DNA of 64,000 nucleotides, from assembly GCA_964016985.1 (NCBI GenBank), contig OZ024826.1, positions 38,729,070 through 38,793,069 of the forward strand, given 5' to 3'. Below are positions 1-11,232 of the stretch, in pieces. The position numbers and the translations under genes were made by a program. How positions within the stretch are numbered: the first letter of the stretch is position 1; every line of letters begins with the position of its first letter. This DNA is from Anodontia alba (taxonomy: Eukaryota; Mollusca; Bivalvia; Lucinida; Lucinidae). The notes below the pieces were generated by a model. That model searched no databases, had not been told where the DNA came from, and worked only from the letters and a program-made list of their open reading frames with translations.

Positions 1-295
1 CCGGGGAGAAGGAGGTGGGGGTTGCGGGGGAGGGCTACTTCCTATATGAAGAACTACACAGGGATTTGCCGCTGGAATAGGTATACTTTTTATGCCCACA
101 GCTTCGAAGAAATTGTAGGGGCATATTGCTTATGGGGCGTTCGTGCGTCAGTGCGTTCATTCGTCCGTTCGTCACACTTTTTTGATGCAAAGCATAACTT
201 TAGAGCCGTGCATGCTACTGTTTTGAAAGTTTTTAAATGGATTCATCATGAAAAAAAAAAAAAAAAAAAATAGCTGACACGTATTTTTTTCTCAA
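1..295. repeat. Edge module of a bivalve-type satellite block
   Basis: No gene seen. Positions 75-180 hold the phrase 'gcatattgcttatgg' followed by a degenerate run of 4-bp 'tccg/ttcg' steps. A similar module on the opposite strand lies at 3705-3795, so both outer edges of the satellite mosaic carry this type of sequence. A poly-A run at 250-270 follows. An 83-codon reading frame here ends in polylysine from that A run and is not credible. Confidence 0.45.
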
Positions 296-735
296 CAGGA
301 TTATGTCCCTTTCCTGAGTTATGGCCCTTTGAAAAAAATATGGCTGAAATCTTGTCAGCAGAACAGCTGAAAAACTATTAAAACTAGAGCCTTGAAACCT
401 GATGAAACGACTTGTATTGATGAGTAAACAACTTGATTAACTTTTAAATAAATTTTAAAATAATTATTCATGAGTTATGGCCCTTTGTAATTTTGAGCAT
501 TTTTCTCTTGTCAGCAAAAACTCAAAAACTGTTGGAGCTAGAGCTTGAAACTTGGTAAATTGATTGGTAATATAAATGAGTAGAAGACTTGATTAACTTC
601 TGAATAAATTCTGGAAAAAAAAATATTTTTTGAGTAATGACCTTTAAAAATTTGGGCATTTTTCCCTTGTCAGCAAAATATCTGAAAAACAAAACAAACA
701 AAAAAAAAACTAGAGCAAGTGCCCAGAGGGTCACG
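296..735. repeat. Tandem repeat family II, first block (unit about 155 bp)
   Basis: About three diverged units. Each carries in order 'gagttatggccctttg', 'ttgtcagcaaaa', 'ctcaaaaactgttggagct', 'agagcttgaaac', 'gattggtaat' and 'tgattaacttctgaataaa'. The same unit returns at 3795-4915. It is non-coding, because frames are broken in every unit. Confidence 0.8.
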
Positions 736-769
736 AATACCCTCGGCCGGCGCTATTTCTTAATTATGA

Positions 770-1010
770 AATATTTTAAAGTCAATGACAATGAAGGCAA
801 GATATAGTTTACAATGTCAGTCTCTGAGTGACACTGATCTATCATCCCAAAGACAACTTTCCCGTTATAAATAATCTTCAAGACATAAAGCAAATTTGCT
901 GGGCCATAAAATATATGTCACTGACCTACATGTACTTGAGAAATTAATCTGATGGTCACACTGATGCATTATACCAAAAATGATGTTAAGCCATTAAACT
1001 AGAACAGTGT
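770..1010. repeat. Tandem repeat family C, first block
   Basis: Contains 'cttcaagacataaagcaaa', '..ggccataaaatatatg' and 'cactgacctacatgtac', matching the units at 2660-3200. One to two units only. Confidence 0.6.
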
Positions 1011-1079
1011 TATCGGAGGAAAACGTATGTCCCCCCACCAGTTTGAACAGACATATTGTTAAAATAGATTGTATCTATA

Positions 1080-1480
1080 ATAAACTCAAGGTCACAATAT
1101 ACCTATATGTAAGTCTGGTCAAAATTCATCCATTCCTCAATGAGATAGGGCGCTGACAAGCCATTTTCTAAAATCATAGCCCTTGTGTAACCTTGAAAAT
1201 GAGATCAAGGTCACAAAAATCTAATCAGTTCTTGTCTCTGTCTCAACAATATAGCTGTGCAAGTTTGGTCAAAATCCATCTATTTATTCAGTAGATAGCG
1301 TGCAGACAAGCCATTATCCAACAATCTGAGCCCTCCTGCGATCTTGAAAATGGGGTCAAGGTCACCAAAATAAAATAAGTTATTTTGCATGCCACAACAA
1401 TTTGGCTTTGCAAGTTAAGTTAAAATCCATCCATTCCTTCAAGAGATACAGTGCAGACAAGCTATTTTCCAACATTCTAA
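1080..1480. repeat. Tandem repeat family I, part 1 (unit about 150 bp)
   Basis: The phrase 'cttgaaaatggggtcaagg' recurs near 1193 and 1343, then again after the inserted foldback element at about 1878, 2029, 2178, 2328 and 2480, giving a period close to 150 bp. Each unit also has 'gtgcaagtttggtcaaaat' and 'gacaagccattttccaac'. Confidence 0.85.
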
Positions 1481-1853
1481 TGCACTCGCGTATGTAACGC
1501 GACGTCTGATTGGATAACGTCAAAAATTTGCGACGGTATATTCTGCGATATACTTTCGCAAATCCGACGTCATCACGTAACGTCGCTTCTCATTGACTGG
1601 CATTTGGTTTTACGCAGCTCACAGCACTTGTCGTTTTGTGCAAATAGTACATTTTTTCAATAGAAAAAATGAATAAATGCATTAGAATGGGGATAACTGC
1701 ATCAAATTTGTCATTTGGGGAGGTAAATCGGCGGTTTTACGGTCGCAAATTACGTTTTACGGCTCCGCTGACGCGTCGCCGTAAAACGAAATTTCCGACC
1801 GTAAAACCGCCGATTTACCTCCTCAAAGGCCAAATTTGAATGCAGTTATCCCC
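1474..1853. mobile_element. Foldback element inserted in repeat family I
   Basis: The tandem array is interrupted between '..ttttccaacattcta' (about 1478) and 'aatctaagccct' (1854). The insert has a large inverted repeat: 1689-1762 pairs with 1781-1853, the outer ends being GGGGATAACTGC and GCAGTTATCCCC, closed by a GC-rich loop with 'ttttacggctccgctgacg'. A second short inverted pair, 'cattctaatgca' at 1473-1484 and 'tgcattagaatg' near 1678, brackets the left half. No coding capacity; a non-autonomous foldback or MITE is the simplest reading. Confidence 0.65.
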
Positions 1854-2600
1854 TAAATCTAAGCCCTAGTGTGACATTGAAAATGGGGTCAATGTCACCA
1901 AAATCTAATCAGTTCTTTTCCATGTCCCAAAAATATAGCTGTGCAAGTCTGGTCGAAATCTACTCATTCCTTCAGGAGACAAGGTGCAGACAAGCCATTT
2001 TCCACCAATCTAAGCCTTAGTGTGACCTTGAAAATTGGGTCAAGGTCGTCAAAATCTAACCAGTTCTTTTCCATGTTTCAACAATTAAGATGTAGAAGTT
2101 TGGTCAAAATCCATTCATTCTTTTAGGAGATAGGGTGCAGACAAGCCATTTTCCAACAATCTAAGCCCTCCTGTGACCTTGAAAATGGGGTCAAGGTCAC
2201 CAAAATGTAACCAGTTCTTGTACATGTCCCAGCATTGTAGATGTGCAAGTTTGGTCAAAATCTATTCATTCATACAAGAGATAAGGTGCGGACAAGCCAT
2301 TTTCCAACAATCTAAGCCCTCCTATGACTTTGAAAATGGGGTCAAGTTCACCAAAATCTTATCAGTTCTTTTACATGTCCCAGCAATATAGATGTGCAAG
2401 TTTGGTTAAAATCTATTCATTCTTTCAAGAGATATGGTGCGGACAAGCCATTTTCCAACAATCTAAGCTCTCTTGTGACCTTGAAAATGAGGTCAGGGTC
2501 ACCAAAATCTAATCAGCATTTTTCCCCCTCCCAATGATATATTTGTGTAAGTTTGGCTAAAATATGTCCATTCAATAAGGCGATAGAGTGCGGACAAGAG
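1854..2600. repeat. Tandem repeat family I, part 2
   Basis: Five further units of the roughly 150-bp repeat. The array stops at 2590-2625 in 'aggctacgccgacgccgacgg', then passes into a C-rich homopolymer stretch (2641-2668). Short open frames of 60-72 codons that repeat every 150 bp are by-products of the array. Confidence 0.85.
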
Positions 2601-2659
2601 GCTACGCCGACGCCGACGGGATCCGCACTAAAAACAATATGCCCCCCCCCCGCCCCACC

Positions 2660-3200
2660 ACCCCCAGGACATAATAATCTAAAAGATATAAAGCAAAATT
2701 CCTAGACAATGAAATATAGACATACTGATTTATATTTACTTTGAGGTGAAAGTTTGGGTCACACTGTGTCATTATATGTAAATATGACATTTAGGTATCA
2801 AACAGTGGGAGATACAAGACAAAATCACAGCGTTATGAAATATAGGTCACATAATCCCAAAATATGATAGTAATACATCAAATTTTCTTCAAGATGTAAC
2901 ATAAAATCACTGGACTATGAAATATAGGTCAGAATGACCTACATTTACTTTTAGGTCAACTGTTGGACCATATTAATTCATAATCCCAAATAATGATATT
3001 CATACATCAATTAACATTCAAGATAAGCGGCAAAATAACTGGACCATGAAATAAAGGTCAAGGTGACCAACATTTGTTATGTGTCACACAGAACCAATAT
3101 TCCAAGTATCACATCAATCAATGAAATAGTCTTCAAGATGTAAGGCAAAAATCACTGGAGCATGAAAATATGATCACAATGACCTTGATCTTATTATACT
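2660..3200. repeat. Tandem repeat family C, second block (unit about 120 bp)
   Basis: 'aagatgtaaggcaaaaatca' followed by 'ctggacyatgaaatataggtca' in diverged form begins near 2692, 2810, 2891, 3012 and 3136. Each is followed by 'tgacctacattta' or a variant. Non-coding. Confidence 0.65.
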
Positions 3201-3379
3201 GAATGTTGATGTGATAAACATGTCTGATGCCCATCCTTCTTTAAGAAGTTGTTTGTATCAACAAACTGCAACATACTACTTTATTGAGGCATTAATCCAT
3301 GAACTAGTAGTAACACTAACCACACAACAACATCCTAAAGTGTAAGCTTTAAAAAATATATGCAAAAGGAAACTTTGGT

Positions 3380-3795
3380 CAGTAGGTGTAGCAGCAGGAT
3401 GATGTCAGCTATTCTGTAATCATCCAACAGTAGTACAAATCACACATTAATAACCTTAAATCAAAGCTTTTAGAAATACAAGCAAAGGACAAAAACTTCA
3501 CGTAAAACTTTGACGTAAACATCACACTATTTTCTAAGTCCATGACCTTGACCTTGGGTCAGCAGCAGCAGCAGCAGAATGATGTCAGCTATTCTGTAAT
3601 CATCTAGTAGTAACACTAACCACACATCAACATCCTAAAATGTAAGCTTTCAAAAATATATACAAAAGGAAAAAACTTCACGCAAAACTTTGACGCAAAA
3701 TGTTAACATCCTTACGGACGCACGGACGGACGGACGAACTGACGGAAAGACGAAAACTATATACCCCTCGACATACTTCGTATGCCGGGGGTATA
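3380..3795. repeat. Tandem repeat family D (two units) plus GGAC-rich edge module
   Basis: 'gatgtcagctattctgtaat' occurs near 3399 and 3580, a spacing of about 181 bp, each followed by 'cacacat', '..aagctttyaaaaata' and 'aacttcacgyaaaactttga'. At 3710-3740 there is a run of GGAC/GGACG steps, then a short hairpin, 'cccctcgacatacttcg' against 'cgtatgccgggggt', at 3766-3792. Confidence 0.65.
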
Positions 3796-4915
3796 ACAAT
3801 TGAAGCTAGAGCCTTGAAAGATGACCTGATTAAGTTTTTAATAAAATCTGAAAACAATACTTCATGAATTATGGCCCTTTGTAATTTTGAGCATTTTTCC
3901 CTTGTCAGCAAAACATCTCAAAAACTGTTGGAGCAGAGCCTTCAAACATTATGAATTGTTTGGTAATGATGAGTAGATGACATGATTAACTTCTGAATAA
4001 ATTCTGAGAAAAAGTTTCATGAGTAATGGCCCTTTGTAAATTTGGGCATTTTTCCCTTGTCAGTTTAATATCTAAAGAACTATTAGAGTTAGAGCCTTGA
4101 AACTTGAAAAAATAGATTGGTAGTGATAAGTAGATGACTTGAATAAGCTTTGAATAAATTCTGAAGAAAAAAATCATGAGTTATGGCCTTTATAATTTTG
4201 GGCACTTTTACCTTGTCAAAATATCTCAAAAAACTGTCTGAACTAGTGCCTTGAAACTTGGCGAATTGATTGGTAATGATGAGTAGATGACCTGATAAAC
4301 TTTTGAATAAATTCTGAAAAATATGTATGAGTAATGGCCCTTTGTAAATTTGGGCTTTTTCCCTTGTCAGAAACTATCTCAAAAACAATTGAAGATAGAG
4401 CCTTGAAACTTGATTATTAGATTGGTAGTGATGATCAGCATTTGAATAAATTCTGAAGAAAAAAAAATACTTCATGAGTTTAGCCCTTTGTAATTTTGAG
4501 CATTTTACCTTGTCAGCAAAATGTCTCAAACTTTTGGAGCTAGAGCCTTAAAACTTGATGAATTGATTGGAAATGGCAAGTAGATGACCTAATTAACTTC
4601 AGAATAAATTACGAAAGTATTTGAAGAGTGATGGCCCTCTGTAAATTTGGGCATTGTTCCCTTGTAAGCAAAATATCTCAAATACTGTTGAAGCTAGAAC
4701 ATCATAACACTTTGAATATATTGGTAGTGCTGACAAGGAAGTTAGAGGGTCCGTTGCTTCTGGGCATGAGTAATGTCCCTTTGCAAATTTGGGCATTTTT
4801 CCTTGTCAGAAAAATATCTCAAGAACTGTTGGAGCTAGAGCCTCATAACTTGATGAATAGATTGGAAGTGATGAGAAAGTGACTTGGTTAACTTTTGAAT
4901 AAATTGCACATTGTT
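3796..4915. repeat. Tandem repeat family II, second block (about 7 units)
   Basis: Starts of 'gagtaatggccctttg' variants fall near 3865, 4021, 4177, 4330, 4476, 4628 and 4767, so units are 139-156 bp. The copies are diverged by substitutions and small indels. No reading frame persists across units. Confidence 0.85.
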
Positions 4916-6480
4916 TCATGGAACGTAACATCGATGTTAAATTTATCAAACTATCTCAACTGTTGTTTTTTTTTTTTTTTTTGTTTTTTGTTTTTTTTGT
5001 TGTTGTTTTTTTTGCGATAAGAAACAAGACGGACAGACACGGGGAACTCAATATATCTAACCACCTACCGACACGGCAGTATTTATCCTGTTTTATCATA
5101 ATATGTAACCAAGACATGCGTATACAATTTGTAAGACTTCGAATTCCAACCAGATAAAATCATAATTTAGTAGTTACTGCATTTGACATGGTCAGTGACT
5201 GGTAGTACTTTTGTTTTTATCGGAATATTTGACATAACGTTTGTGACATATACGTGCATGAAATAAGTGAACTTCTTTCGGAAGGGGATGGGGGAGGGTG
5301 GAGGTTAAGAAATGTGACAAATACGCATCAATACGGTTTGTATGCAACATGTAAAATTGTTACCGAATGTTACATGTGACATATGTGACATATCATGCGT
5401 TCGAAAGCTGTTCAAACTCGTTCGAATTCATGTATGTCACACAGGTGGCATATACGTTCCGTGACATAAACGGTCCAACAGAGTTTTTAATTTGCATATT
5501 TCTGTCTTCTTGAGCAAAAATAAATGTGAATCTAAGCAGCAGAAAGCAGTTTTAAAGGTTTATACGTAGACATGTTCCTCACAGAAACACACGGCGGAGC
5601 TCTGAGAAAAAAAAAAAGAACAGCATCAACAACAATGGCTTCCCAGCAAGTGATGCTTGAATGTAATGGGGTTTTGAAAGAAACTGATGTGCGAGATAAA
5701 TGATCAAAAATGATGTTGAGGCATCAATAAGTAAATCTCAGACTCATTTTCAGAGCGTCGTTTTAGTCATAAATAATCATCTGTGCTTTCAAAATCTTTC
5801 AGAAAGTCGTTTTCTGCTTGGCGCTTTACACAGAAGAAGTAAATTAACAAAGTTTTGCCACGATTTAATGCAAAACCATTTGTCTTAACTACCTATACAC
5901 AAAAAATTTTATTCTAGTCACAGGATTTTAAAAAAAAAAATCAAATATTTTCACTTTTCCCATTTTAAAACTGAAAACAAATTATGCAAAGGTCTGTAGG
6001 GTAGGTAACTTTGAAGGCAGGTTTTCAACAAGTTCCGCTTGTTCAATTTTTTCTGAAATTTTCACAATATTATTGTGAAACATTAAATATTTAAATTCAG
6101 CAAAGAAAAGTAAAAAAAAAATATTTTCTAAGACAAAAATTGAAAAAAAAAAAAAAATCTTTTCACTATAGAAATTGCATAGGTCAGACCAGTTTATGGC
6201 CATAAATTTAATTTTAGAATAAATATTTGAGAACAAAACACAGAAACAGAAAAGACAAAGGATTTCTGATCAGATATGGTCAACCAGAAAAAACTATTTT
6301 CATTTAAAATAAAACAAATCAAAGAACGTCTTTCCGAATGATGTCGAAAGAACAGTAAAAACTTGCCTGAAATGTCCTTATCTGGGTTCAACACCATCAT
6401 AGCATAGTTTCTATTATTACAACAAATTTGCAAAGGGACATTATTACAACACGGTAACATTACATCACTGGCGTTGAAAG
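4916..6480. other. Unassigned DNA with poly-T, one weak start-exon candidate
   Basis: A T-rich homopolymer stretch lies at 4963-5012. I see no gene. At 5634 'caacaacaATGGCT' is a good animal start context and opens 22 codons, but no convincing splice donor follows: the best, 'gaat|gtaatg' at about 5665, is weak. It could be a first exon of something, including the missing 5' end of the downstream gene, but nothing links them. 5900-6180 is AT-rich with several A runs. Confidence 0.35.
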
Positions 6481-7729
6481 GTCTTCATTAAATGGTGGTT
6501 GGTGGTGGGGAGGTGGGGGTGTAGGGGTCGGAATTTAAGGGACCAGTGTGGGCCATAACACACTTTTAAAATTATCTTCCCCGCCTCCCACACACTCCTG
6601 ATGTAACGTCTAGGTATATATAAAAAACTGAATTGGTAGATCTATATAAACTGTTATAAACTGTGTACAGCGAAACTCATGAGCAGTGGTATTGAATTAC
6701 TGATGCGCTACCTTTGATTGTTCAACACCAATTTGACAGCTGTGTATTGACGTAGCAGGGCAGAAAGTACAAATTGCTGCAGTCTTAGTGGAGATGAAAC
6801 AACAACAAAAAAAAAACAAAAAAAAAAAACAAAAAAAAAAACGGGATGATTCCAAAAGAAGGATTAGAGTTAATTAAAGACACGGAGTTATATTCTAGTA
6901 TAATAGATGTTTATTATTGTGATAATACCATAAGAAAGTATTAATTTTATTTTTTCTTTTAGATCTATACACTGCTGTCGGCCTATTCAGCGCACCTAAG
7001 GATTTGCGCTGAATTTAAAATATGTTCGCTAGACCAGTTTTAATTTTTAAATGTACTAGAACGAAGAATAATTTATTATAAATAAAACAAGTTTATTTTC
7101 ATTAAAATTTAGCAGATAATAATCCCTCAACTTCATCACCCCCTTGTTTGTGTGCCATAAAAAATGTCTGTCAATGTCGCGCACCTGTTAGAATTTTGCC
7201 TGTTGCCTTGGACATAAAGAATGTTTTTAGATTAAAGATGCATTTCTATGATAACAAATCAATTCAGAATATATATATTTGAAAACAACATTTTCCACAT
7301 TATTTTGAAATAAACTCCTGATTCCCCATGCAAATTGTAATGGCCATGTACCTTTTGATATGTTTCATCACATACGCCCACAAAAAGATACTTTGGGATT
7401 TTTGGGAGAGAAAATATTTGAGTGAGCAGCATTGGCAGATGCGCCACATTAGGCTACACGGCTGTATCTATATTTCGTTGGTGTTTTATACATTATTCTA
7501 ATTTCCAAACTTGTGCGTGTGTGAGTGTGTGTGTGTGTTTGTGTGTGTGTGTAAGGGAGGATGGGAAAGGGGGCGGCGGGGGAGGACCTGTTTCTTCATT
7601 TTCTCAGATAATAAATTTTAGACTGTACATGTATTAGGTTAGTCTTAGAGAATTTGCTTTATTTTGGGGCATTTGACTTACTTTCAGATTAGCATAGAGC
7701 TCTAGGACTTTTTTTTCTGTTTCAATTCT
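6481..7729. other. Unassigned DNA with G-rich and (TG)n stretches
   Basis: 6493-6531 is G-rich on the + strand (runs of 2-5 G), potentially quadruplex-forming. 6800-6841 is A-rich. 7517-7551 is a (TG)n microsatellite, followed by a G-rich run to 7587. No coding region, RNA gene or transposon could be supported. Confidence 0.4.
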
Positions 7730-7930
7730 GTCTATCTATCTATGTTTATTTATTTATTTATTTATTTATTTATTATATTGGCTTCATTAATTTTTTTATG
7801 TTGCTCTTATCTTACTATTTTTCCTTGACTTTTTTATTTTATTTTTTTTTTTCCTTGACTTTTTTTTTTTTTTATTTTTTTTATTTTTTTTTTTTTTTTT
7901 ATTTTTTTATTTTTTTTTTTTTTTTTTTGA
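7725..7930. repeat. Low-complexity (TTTA)n and poly-T tract
   Basis: 'tctatctatctatg', then TTTA repeated about nine times (7745-7775), then nearly pure T with scattered A to 7929. Simple-sequence DNA. Confidence 0.9.
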
Positions 7931-8207
7931 ATGTACAATGATTTGAAGTTTTAACAATATTGATCCACGTTTTCATGAATTTCTCATAACAGCTTATCCT
8001 ACGATAAATTTGTGCTTTATTGCTAGGTCAATGAGCAAATCTTTTTCTTCTGGTTCAAACTTGGGACCCCTTCAGCGCGGCTTTTTTCATCAGACATGAT
8101 TTTTTTTCTCTTTTATTTCAGGGTTTTTCTGTTGGTAAACAGACGATGAGATCACGTGTTTATTTGTTTACCGAGAGGAATTCTGGGAGACTGGTTTCAT
8201 AACTTTG

Positions 8208-8350
8208 ATCAAAAGTTCGTCATTAAACTAATTCCAAATTAAAATTCGTTTCGTGCAACCGGCTCTAATGTCGTCATTAAAAAGTTTGTCATTAGGACTT
8301 TAATGACGAACTAACGGCTAATTTGAAATTAATTTTAATTGCGTTTCGTA
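8208..8350. mobile_element. Small foldback element
   Basis: GTTCGTCATTAAA at 8215-8227 is the exact inverse of TTTAATGACGAAC at 8299-8311. The halves also share 'aaattaaaattcgtttcgt' against 'aattttaattgcgtttcgta' as a direct echo. Probably a degraded MITE; its superfamily cannot be told. Confidence 0.5.
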
Positions 8351-9320
8351 CACTCGGATCCGGGTCCATAAAGTTCACAAAAGACCACATAAAGCACGGT
8401 TTATTGCAAATTCAAGCTCTTGTACTACTCATTAACTTTCTAAATTGTTGACTTCTTGTCTTACCGCCATCAGAAAGCACGTAATTAAATATTCTGACAA
8501 GGTCTATGAGAGATCGGGTAAGGATCTGTTTTTGTCCATTAAAATGAAGTTTTGGATAAACTGATATTCAGAAATTTTCGTGAATCAAGTCTGTCTACGT
8601 ATGATTTTCCACGCTTTACACTACACTGCCTTATAATCCTATAATTGAAAATCTTAATGCTTTTAATTGTATGGACATTTCACAGGGAAAGTTCCCTATA
8701 TCTTGCATGTAACGGAAGTAATCCTGTTTTCACCTCAAAACGTATAAATATTATACTTTATGGTCATGTCAGAAAGTGTGTGAAACTCCCACCTTCCTAC
8801 TTGACAATATTTATATGAGATTTAGACAAATAGTGGGTATTCCGATGGGTACGAATTGCGCACCGCTTGTGGCTGATTTGCTCATGTTCTGTTATGAAAG
8901 AAATTTCATGATGTTTCTTTCTGAAGAAAAACAATCTGAAGTTATTGAAGCTTTCAGCTCAACGTCCAGATATTTGGACGATTTATTAAACATTTACGAT
9001 AACTACTTCGATGGTTTGATCACTCAGTTTTATCTTTCAGAACTTTAGTTAAATAAGCAAATTCTTCTGATACTGAAGCCCCGTTTTTGGATTTGCGTTT
9101 GTCTGTTTTAGATGGATTTATTTCATGCAAAATTTATTATAAACGCAAAGATTTTGATTTTGAGATTGTTAACTTTCCTTACTTGGATAGGGATGTTCCT
9201 CGTCGAGCATCCTACGGTGTTTATATATCGGTACTAATTTGGTTCGTCAGAGTGTTTAGTCATATTATTGGACTTCACCGTTCGAAATAAATAACTAGCT
9301 GCTAAATTTTCTTAATTATG

Positions 9321-9637
9321 TGTGTTCTTTGTTTCCAAAGGCAACCCTTTATTTTTATGTATATTTTACTTTACTGTAGCTGGTGTTGTGCCGTGTGGCT
9401 GCCGAAAAAAAGTTTCCCCGTACATCATCATAGTGCAGGTTATATTTTATTTCCTTTGGGATCATTAAGCCCATCCTGGCTATTTTGAAAATCAAATACC
9501 ACCTAAATCGGACCTAGGAGGCGGTTGCAGCCTCGCAAAGTACAGTGTTGCATATGAAGAGACTCAGTCAAACCGATTTTCCGATTTTCGTGATTTTGTG
9601 TGTTCTTTGTGGCAATCCTTTTTTTTTAATTTTATAT
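9321..9637. mobile_element. Unknown 317-bp insertion inside PLE copy 1
   Basis: In the intact relative at 31340-31365 'gctaaacttcttaatcaggg' is continuous. Here it is split, with TCTTAAT at both edges (about 9314-9320 and 9638-9644), a candidate 7-bp target duplication. The insert has 'tgtgtgttctttg' near each end as a direct, not inverted, repeat. Family not recognised. Confidence 0.45.
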
Positions 9638-9676
9638 CTTAATCAGGGCTGTCGGTACCATAATCTTCACAGAGCA

Positions 9677-11005
9677 ATAGACCCTTTTTCACAATCGTAA
9701 TTTCCGATAATTGCCGAGCGGAAAATTTCCGGAAATGTAGCGAGATCGAGGCTGGCGGTGTATTGACAATGCGGAAATGAAAGACACTCGCTACGGCCTT
9801 TGATAAATTCAGGGTTCTTGCAGGATTCTGCTTCTCTGGACGCATAAATTCGGGTCGGATTCCTAAAAATTCCCAAATCCGAGTCCGCCCGACGCATGAT
9901 TTTCCCCGTGGGCTTACCACTAATTATGATTGGATTATTTGATTGATGTCCGCAACGTGTTATTCTTAACGTCGGCAGCATCTTAAAAGAATAATCCGCC
10001 GCGTGTTATTCACACCTGCGACTGACACTGTTATGCTCCCCTTCCCTCATTGTGTATTGCCTCTTCCGATCGACTGATTCATCGAGATTCACACGCGGAT
10101 AGCATTTTTGTATCCTATGAGGCTGGCACAGTTTTATTTTTCAGTTTTTTTGTGTGTTTTTAAATGATCTTTTTTTCCTATTCAAAATTTTCGGATGTCG
10201 AATTTTTGTCACTGACTTTAGAGACACACACTCACCGTTTTCTGCTGAAAGACGATAAGCACCCAAGCAAAATGGTACCTTATCCGCTTTCGCATGAAAA
10301 AAAAAAAACAAAACAAAAAAAAAACAGCGTGCGCATAACGATAGCGCGTGCTTGTAATGGTAACTTCAGATGACAGCGTGGCGGGGAAACCGTTCTGAGA
10401 GAAAAACGAACTATTACCTTGTTGATTGTAGAGCGTTTTTTTGTCGGAAATGCATATAATACAGACACATATTAAAAAAAGAACTAAATTACAAAGACTG
10501 TTTCCGCGAATCAAAGCAGTAGATCGAAATGTCGACAAATGAAAAACAAGTCTCGAATATTTTTTCGTAACGTACATTGATCACAGCATATGTAAACATT
10601 GAAACGACGTTTTGCGGGAAGCTCAACAGAGGTGGTGATGATCAGAATGTGCGGTTATAGTTCATTTACAAGTTTGCAATAGCATATAAGAATGTTTAAA
10701 TCAGTTTTGATTAAAATATGCTTCACTTAAAATCCATAACATTTAAGATCACTTCACACAGACAGCAACGATCTTCTTTGGTTGGGGCACTAAATTTCAC
10801 TGAAAAGCAATGTAGAGCAGAGTCATGAAGAAGAGAAGGGATTGCTTATTACACGAAATTTCCACAACTCTTCTACTGTGTCATTAGTCACGGTCTGACG
10901 ATCCGTCATTGTTATCTGTGATACACCACAAGCCTCGTTCTGGATTAAGGAGATTATGCGTGGATTAGCGAGAGCGGTAAAACTCGCAATTGTGAAACTG
11001 ACCTA
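9677..11005 (-). mobile_element. TIR element 'ATAGACC', copy A (about 1.33 kb)
   Basis: The left end is ATAGACCCTTTTTCACAATC; the right end, read inverted, is ATAGGTCAGTTTCACAATTG, so about 20 bp of terminal inverted repeat. A second copy in opposite orientation (48037-55538, itself interrupted) matches along the whole length. Copy A sits inside PLE copy 1: the flanks '..gagca' and 'ttctaaa' join as in the uninterrupted PLE at 31383-31392 with no clear target duplication. Short frames of 104 and 119 codons on the - strand are partly conserved in copy B but match no protein I recognise. Strand is set only to match copy B as reference (+). Confidence 0.65.
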
Positions 11006-11232
11006 TTTCTAAATTTTATAGACATCCTTTCGATTTAGTTTCAAGTTCAATGTTAGACTTAATATCTCTCCTGCAACAAGGCCTATTGGAACCTGAATTT
11101 TGTGGTGGCGTGTATATAAATTCAGAAAAAAAAATATATGCTTGCAATGAGTTTAGCACTCAATTTGGTAAAATCATTCTTCGATATATAAAGATTGGGT
11201 ACAACATAAATGTAATACGACAGATTAATGCA

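Larger units (their letters stand above)
8360..11232 (+). pseudogene. Penelope-like retroelement copy 1, RT relic split by two insertions
   Basis: Penelope-like elements encode a reverse transcriptase (RT). Here RT motif B reads [15 protein letters not shown] at 8839-8883 and the catalytic motif C reads YLDDLLN near 8972. A C-terminal block (9100-9290) carries '[15 protein letters not shown]' and 'YGVYI'. Upstream, 8400-8640 encodes 'LSKLLTSCL', 'KVYERSGKDLF' and a frameshifted 'STLYTTLPH'-type motif A. The copy is dead: it has frameshifts and stops near 9048 and 9290. It is interrupted by a 317-bp insert (9321-9637) and by a TIR element (9677-11005), after which the last part resumes at 11006-11232 ('fylqqgLLEPEFCGGVY' region). 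Copies at 13421-14715 and 29852-32280 allow the join to be seen. Confidence 0.8.

Noticed and set aside
1080..4915. CRISPR-like spaced repeats
   Set aside because: Units are 120-180 bp, diverged, without short identical repeats and spacers, in a eukaryotic genome.
5634..5700. ATG in good context as the first exon of the MIEAP-like gene
   Set aside because: No good donor follows, it is 9.7 kb from exon A1, and nothing links the two. Kept only as a remark.
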